A stretch of 64,000 bases of DNA. Origin: Microbacterium sp. Au-Mic1 (lineage in GTDB: Bacteria > Actinomycetota > Actinomycetes > Actinomycetales > Microbacteriaceae). The notes below the pieces were generated by a model. That model was not told the origin of the DNA, did no database searches, and was given only the letters and a program-made list of their open reading frames with translations. The position numbers and the translations under genes are program-made. Location of the stretch: contig NZ_JAJTTF010000007.1 in NCBI RefSeq assembly GCF_021341785.1, forward strand, positions 62,001-126,000, read 5' to 3'. This document shows positions 59,842 through 64,000 of the stretch, piece by piece (position 1 is the stretch's first letter; each line of letters starts with the position of its first letter).

Positions 59842-61704
59842 ATGACCGACACCCCGCTGCAGCCCCTCCTGAACGACGCCGTCATCGTCCTCCAGGCTCC
59901 GACCCAGGTGTGGTCGGACGAGACCGGAGACATGGGATCCGCGCCGATCCACGGGGTGTACCACGGCGACGTGCGGCATGTGCGGGCACTGACCGTCGCC
60001 GTCGAGGGCACGGCCGTCGAGACGATCGCCTGCTCCTCCCCCGCACCCCAGGGCGTCGTGTTCGCCGCGGTGCTGCGCGGCATCGACGACGATCAGCCGG
60101 ACCCCAAGGTGCGCCTCGACCGCACCCGCACGGTGCGCGCCGGCGCCGTCGAGGAGCGGATCCGCGTCTCCTCGCATCGCGATGTCCCGGTACCGGTCTC
60201 CCTCACGGTGCGGATCGCACCCGACTTCGAGCCGCTGCAGCACGTCAAGGCCGGGATGGCCGATCGCGGGGCGTGGGGCTGGGACGGCGAGCGCGCCTCC
60301 TCAGGTGCGGCCTCGTTCGCACTGTCGGCCCCGGGGGCTGCGATCGCGGTCGAGGAGGCCTTCCTCGCGGTGCGCTGGACGACCGTGCTGGAGCCGCGCT
60401 CGACGGAGGAGTTCTCGTTCGAGCTGACCCTCGAGGACTCCACGCTGGTCGTGACCGAGCCCTCGATGCCGGCCGACGCCACCGTGCCCGCCACCACCGA
60501 TCCGCGCCTGCGCCGCTGGCTGGACCGCGCCGCCGGCGACCTCTCCGCCCTGCGCCTCGCGCTTCCCGCGCACCCGGACGACGCGTTCTACGCCGCCGGC
60601 GCGCCCTGGTTCTTCACGCTGTTCGGCCGCGACTCGATCTGGGCGGCACGCCTTGCCCTGTCGCAGGACCCGTCGATCGCCGCCTCGACCCTGCGGGTGC
60701 TCGCGCGCCTGCAGGGCACGAAGAAGGACCCGGCGACCGCCGAGGCGCCGGGCAAGATCCCGCACGAGCTCCGCAGCGGCGCACTGTCGCTGCCGAACGA
60801 GGGCGTGCACCTGCCACCGCTGTACTACGGCACGGTCGACGCCACCCCGCTCTGGGTCTGCCTGCTCGCCGATGCGCGCGACGCGGGCATGCCCGAGGAC
60901 GAGGTGCGCGAGCTGCTGCCCAGCCTGCGCGCGGCGCTGGGCTGGATGACCGATCATGGCGACGCCAGCGGATCCGGCTTCATCGACTATGTCGACGAGA
61001 CCGGGCACGGCCTCGCGAACCAGGGCTGGAAGGACTCCGGCGACTCGATCCAGTGGCGCAACGGCCGGCTCGCCGAGGGCCCGATCGCTCTGAGCGAGGT
61101 GCAGGCCTACGCCTACGAGGCCGCGGTGAGGGGTGCGGAGCTGCTCGACGCCCTGGGCGAGGACGGCGGCGACGCACTGCGCAGCTGGGCCGCGGATCTG
61201 CGCACGCGATTCCGCACCGCCTACTGGGTGACGACGTCCGAGGGCCACTATCCCGCGATCGCGCTCGATGCGCACGGCGCCGCCGTCGACACCCTCACCA
61301 GCAACATCGGCCATCTGATCGGCACCGGTCTGCTGGATCCGGATGAGGAGCGCGCGTGCGCGGAGCTGCTGCTCCGGGACTCGATGTCCAGCGGCTTCGG
61401 GATCCGCACGATGTCGTCCGGCGCGGCGGGCTTCTGGCCGCTCAGCTATCACGGCGGCAGTGTCTGGGCGCACGACACCGCGGTCGCCGTGCACGGCCTG
61501 CTCCGCGCCGGTCTCCGCGCCGAGGCGGCATCGGTCGCCCGGCAGCTCGTGGACGCGGCCGAGGGCTTCGACTACCGGATGCCCGAGCTGCATGCCGGCG
61601 ACAGCCGCACCCCCGGGGTCGCCCCGGTGCCGTATCCCGCGTCGTGCCGCCCGCAGGCGTGGTCCGCGGCGGCGGCCGTGGTGTGCGCGGAGGCGCTGGG
61701 CTGA
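59842..61704 (+). CDS. Amylo-alpha-1,6-glucosidase-like (glycogen-debranching N-terminal plus GH15-like) protein
   Basis: This 620-residue protein has an N-terminal beta-rich glycogen-debranching-enzyme domain ([18 protein letters not shown], residues about 38-55) and a C-terminal (alpha/alpha)6 barrel. The barrel contains [11 protein letters not shown]264[17 protein letters not shown], the GLANQGWKD398SGDSIQW motif with an acidic residue of the active-site type, and [29 protein letters not shown]. Relatives hydrolyse or transfer oligosaccharide branches, although the natural substrate of the bacterial subgroup is unclear. It follows the importer genes by 62 bases with AAGGAG, so it probably processes the imported saccharide in the cytoplasm. 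Confidence 0.88.
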   Translation: MTDTPLQPLLNDAVIVLQAPTQVWSDETGDMGSAPIHGVYHGDVRHVRALTVAVEGTAVETIACSSPAPQGVVFAAVLRGIDDDQPDPKVRLDRTRTVRAGAVEERIRVSSHRDVPVPVSLTVRIAPDFEPLQHVKAGMADRGAWGWDGERASSGAASFALSAPGAAIAVEEAFLAVRWTTVLEPRSTEEFSFELTLEDSTLVVTEPSMPADATVPATTDPRLRRWLDRAAGDLSALRLALPAHPDDAFYAAGAPWFFTLFGRDSIWAARLALSQDPSIAASTLRVLARLQGTKKDPATAEAPGKIPHELRSGALSLPNEGVHLPPLYYGTVDATPLWVCLLADARDAGMPEDEVRELLPSLRAALGWMTDHGDASGSGFIDYVDETGHGLANQGWKDSGDSIQWRNGRLAEGPIALSEVQAYAYEAAVRGAELLDALGEDGGDALRSWAADLRTRFRTAYWVTTSEGHYPAIALDAHGAAVDTLTSNIGHLIGTGLLDPDEERACAELLLRDSMSSGFGIRTMSSGAAGFWPLSYHGGSVWAHDTAVAVHGLLRAGLRAEAASVARQLVDAAEGFDYRMPELHAGDSRTPGVAPVPYPASCRPQAWSAAAAVVCAEALG

Positions 61705-61790
61705 GCCCCGCGGCTCCTGCGCGGGCGGATCCGCAGGCATCGGGATCTGCTCTACGCTGGCGATCGGGACCACGAGAAGCGGAGCCGACG

Positions 61791-62552
61791 GTGACTCTCG
61801 ATCTGAACAGCGATCTGGGCGAGTCCTTCGCCGCCTGGCCGATGGGCGACGACGAGGCGATGCTGCAGGTCGTGACGAGTGCGAACATCGCGTGCGGCTT
61901 CCACGCCGGCGATGCGGTGACCGCACGTCGCACAGCCCGTCTCGCCGCCCGGAACGGCGTCGCGATCGGCGCGCACGTCGGCTACCGCGATCTCGCGGGG
62001 TTCGGCCGCCGGGACCTGGACGTGGATGCCGAAACGCTGGCCGACGAGACGCTGTATCAGATCGGCGCACTGCGCGCCCTCGCTGCCGCCGAGGGTGCGC
62101 GCGTCTCGTACGTGAAGCCGCACGGGGCGCTCTACAACCGCATCGTGCACGACGAGGTGCAGGCGTCCGCCGTGATCGACGGCATCCTCGCGGCCGGCGA
62201 CGACCTCGCCGTGATGGGCCTGCCCGGATCCCGTGTGCTGCGGCTGGCCGCAGATCGCGGGCTGCGGGTGCTCCGGGAGGCGTTCGCCGACCGTGCCTAC
62301 CGCGCGGACGGCACGCTGGTCCCCCGCTCCGAGCCGGGCGCCGTGCTGCATGACCCGGAGGCGATCGCCGCACGCGTCGTCGAGCTGGCGACCACGGCAA
62401 CGATGACCGCCATCACCGGGGAGAGCGTCGCGATCCAGGCCGACAGCGTGTGCGTGCACGGCGACACGCCGGGTGCCGTCGCGATCGCGCGCGCCGTGCG
62501 CACCGCCCTCGACCGCGCCGGCGTCGAGGTCGCCCCTCCCGGCGTCTCCTGA
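61791..62552 (+). CDS. pxpA: 5-oxoprolinase subunit A (LamB/YcsF family)
   Basis: This 253-residue protein has the family pattern [60 protein letters not shown] and [15 protein letters not shown]. PxpA works with PxpB and PxpC to open 5-oxoproline to glutamate using ATP. I use the GTG at 61791, preceded by AGCGGAG, because the N-terminal [10 protein letters not shown] must start there. The fused pxpB-pxpC gene follows eight bases after the stop. Confidence 0.93.
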   Translation: MTLDLNSDLGESFAAWPMGDDEAMLQVVTSANIACGFHAGDAVTARRTARLAARNGVAIGAHVGYRDLAGFGRRDLDVDAETLADETLYQIGALRALAAAEGARVSYVKPHGALYNRIVHDEVQASAVIDGILAAGDDLAVMGLPGSRVLRLAADRGLRVLREAFADRAYRADGTLVPRSEPGAVLHDPEAIAARVVELATTATMTAITGESVAIQADSVCVHGDTPGAVAIARAVRTALDRAGVEVAPPGVS

Positions 62553-62559
62553 TCCGACG

Positions 62560-64000
62560 ATGCGCATCCTCACCGCCTCCGATCACGCGCTGCTCGTCGA
62601 GGTCGACGATCTCGACGACGCGATCCGGCGGCACCTCGCCTGGGGTGAGGTCCCCGGCATCGTCGAGCTGGTGCCGGCGGCGCGCACCGTCCTGGTCCGG
62701 TACGACCCTGCGCGCACGTCGGCGGCGGCGCTGAGCGCGCGGCTGCGCTCGTGGCCCGCGCCGGAACAGCCGGCGACCGCGCACGGCGAGATCCGGATCC
62801 CTGTGCGGTACGACGGTGAGGATCTCCCGGCGGTGGCCGAGCTCCTGGGCGTGTCCGCCGCCGAGCTCGCCGCCCGGCATCGGGCGGCGCGGTGGCGGGT
62901 CGCCTTCTCGGGCTTCGCGCCGGGGTTCGGGTATCTCGTCGGATCCGATCCGCTCTTCGACGTGCCCCGCCGCGCCACGCCCCGCACCAGGGTCCCCGCG
63001 GGATCCGTCGGTCTGGCCGGCGCCTTCACGGGCGTGTATCCGCGGGAGAGCCCGGGCGGCTGGCAGCTCATCGGCCGCACCGAGGCAGTGGTCTGGGACG
63101 CCGACAGGGATCCTCCGGCGCTGCTCGCGCCGGGCACGGGGGTGCGGTTCACGCTGGCCTCACGTCCCCGGATCGTCCTCTCCGATGCGACACCGGCGCC
63201 GACGACGCGCAGGAGCGGCCCTGACGTGGACGAAGCCGGCCCGCGCGTCGTCGTCGCGGAGACGGCCTTCCCCATCCTCGTCCAGGACCGCGGACGACCG
63301 GGTCGCGCCGCCCTCGGCGTCTCGGGTTCGGGCGCGGCGGACCGCATCGCCCTGCGCGACGCGAACGACGCCGTCGGCAACCCGGCCGGAGCCCCGGTGC
63401 TGGAGCTGCTGGGCGGCGCACGGCTCCGGTTCGAAGGTCTGCGCGGAGGCGACGTCGCCGTGGTGACCGGCGCCGACGGTCCGCTCCTGCTCACCGGCGC
63501 CGATGGCGCGGAGCACGCGATCCAGAGGGGTGCGCCGTTCCCGCTCTCCCCCGGCGACGTGCTGGAGGTGGGCTTCCCGACGCGGGGGCTCCGCCGCGTC
63601 CTGGCCGTGCGCGGCGCGTTCGCGGTGCGCCGCACGCTCGGCAGCGCCTCGACCGACACGCTCGCGGGTCTCGGCCCTTCGCCTCTGCGGACCGGCGCGG
63701 CGCTCGGGATCGGCGATCCGCGCGCGGTCCGCGCCGCGGTGCAGCCGCTCCCGCGCGCACGGGCGCTGCCCGCGCCGGGCGAGGTCGTGGCGCTGCGGAT
63801 CACGATCGGCCCGCGCGAGGACTGGTTCGCACCGAGCGCCGTCGAGACGCTCCTCGGCCAGGAGTGGGAGGTGACGCCGCACTCGGATCGCATCGGGCTG
63901 CGCCTGCACGGAGATGTCCCCCTCTCGCGGGCGGTACTCTCCGAGCTGCCCAGCGAGGGCGCGGTGACGGGTTCGCTCCAGGTCCCTGCCGACGGTCAGC
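62560..64000 (+). CDS. pxpBC: Fused 5-oxoprolinase subunits B and C, 3' end outside the window
   Basis: The frame from ATG 62560 stays open to the last base (480 codons). The first part is PxpB/KipI-like: ILTASDHALLVEVDDLDDAIRRHLAWGEVPGIVELVPAARTVLVRYDP, then FSGFAPGFGYLVGSDPLFDVPRRATPRTRVPAGSVGLAGAFTGVYPRESPGGWQLIGRT (residues about 125-185). After a linker at about 210-225 the PxpC/KipA part begins: VVVAETAFPILVQDRGRPGRAALGVSGSGAADRIALRDANDAVGN, with later LGSASTDTLAGLG. The fusion corresponds to two E. coli genes joined in one chain. It acts with PxpA on 5-oxoproline. Confidence 0.92.
   Translation, partial: MRILTASDHALLVEVDDLDDAIRRHLAWGEVPGIVELVPAARTVLVRYDPARTSAAALSARLRSWPAPEQPATAHGEIRIPVRYDGEDLPAVAELLGVSAAELAARHRAARWRVAFSGFAPGFGYLVGSDPLFDVPRRATPRTRVPAGSVGLAGAFTGVYPRESPGGWQLIGRTEAVVWDADRDPPALLAPGTGVRFTLASRPRIVLSDATPAPTTRRSGPDVDEAGPRVVVAETAFPILVQDRGRPGRAALGVSGSGAADRIALRDANDAVGNPAGAPVLELLGGARLRFEGLRGGDVAVVTGADGPLLLTGADGAEHAIQRGAPFPLSPGDVLEVGFPTRGLRRVLAVRGAFAVRRTLGSASTDTLAGLGPSPLRTGAALGIGDPRAVRAAVQPLPRARALPAPGEVVALRITIGPREDWFAPSAVETLLGQEWEVTPHSDRIGLRLHGDVPLSRAVLSELPSEGAVTGSLQVPADGQ

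Overview
The window is high-GC, densely coded DNA. Its closest overall fit is a Gram-positive actinobacterium of the family Microbacteriaceae, most likely Microbacterium. The reasons are the class Ib nrdHIEF operon, abundant ATGA start/stop overlaps, many apparently leaderless genes with a TANNNT hexamer exactly 6-7 nt before the start codon, a MurE whose substrate motif is not of the diaminopimelate type, and a degenerate intergenic repeat (GCGTTTCGTCTCGG...TCGCTCAACGACC) that I recall from Microbacterium genomes. I saw no rRNA, tRNA, transposase, integrase, phage gene or CRISPR array.

Left part (1-11.6 kb): the end of a sulfhydrylase-type PLP enzyme, a shikimate-dehydrogenase-like protein and a stand-alone MurE. 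Then comes the most striking locus (about 3.0-8.5 kb). It is a tightly packed four-gene operon encoding an ECF-like sigma factor, a small unknown protein, a cytoplasmic subtilisin-like protease with seven FTGNP pentapeptide repeats just before its catalytic domain, and a TPR-CHAT protein with an intact His/Cys caspase-like dyad. A sulfurtransferase, a Gfo/Idh/MocA oxidoreductase and a NYN/OST-HTH RNase-like protein follow.

11.6-20.7 kb: a seven-gene minus-strand catabolic operon (Gfo/Idh/MocA oxidoreductase, GMC oxidase, sugar ABC transporter, two TIM-barrel isomerase-like enzymes) divergent from a ROK regulator, with a palindromic operator between them. The gene content fits oxidation-elimination-hydration-reduction of a glycoside through a 3-keto sugar. 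20.9-36 kb: DUF4166, two convergent TIGR01777 epimerases, an aldo/keto reductase, DUF2252, an amino acid permease, VOC proteins, glucose-6-phosphate isomerase, a serine hydrolase, a fatty acid desaturase, a patatin and a WYL regulator.

36-44.8 kb: nrdHIEF with a pair of NrdR boxes 32 bp apart and a neighbouring cluster of DnaA-box-like sequences; an MFS transporter; a class III aminotransferase; a dihydrofolate-reductase-like protein; and an ECF sigma factor with a SnoaL-like tail. 44.8-49.5 kb: a polyamine-type ABC operon, with a palindrome over its promoter, and a CsoR/RcnR-type metal sensor with a Cys-His-His ligand set. 49.5-54.6 kb is repeat-rich: DUF445, tandem arrays, and an AbiEi-like/DUF559 nuclease gene flanked by two near-identical 82-83 bp palindromic elements. 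An arginase-family enzyme with a changed metal motif follows, then DUF2568 and an NAD(P)-binding protein.

54.6-64 kb: a LacI-controlled sugar ABC operon with a peptidase-E-like protein and an amylo-alpha-1,6-glucosidase-like protein, then 5-oxoprolinase subunits pxpA and a fused pxpB-pxpC that runs off the window. In both sugar ABC operons a large perfect hairpin lies at the start of the first permease gene, right after the binding-protein gene. This probably sets the binding-protein:permease ratio.
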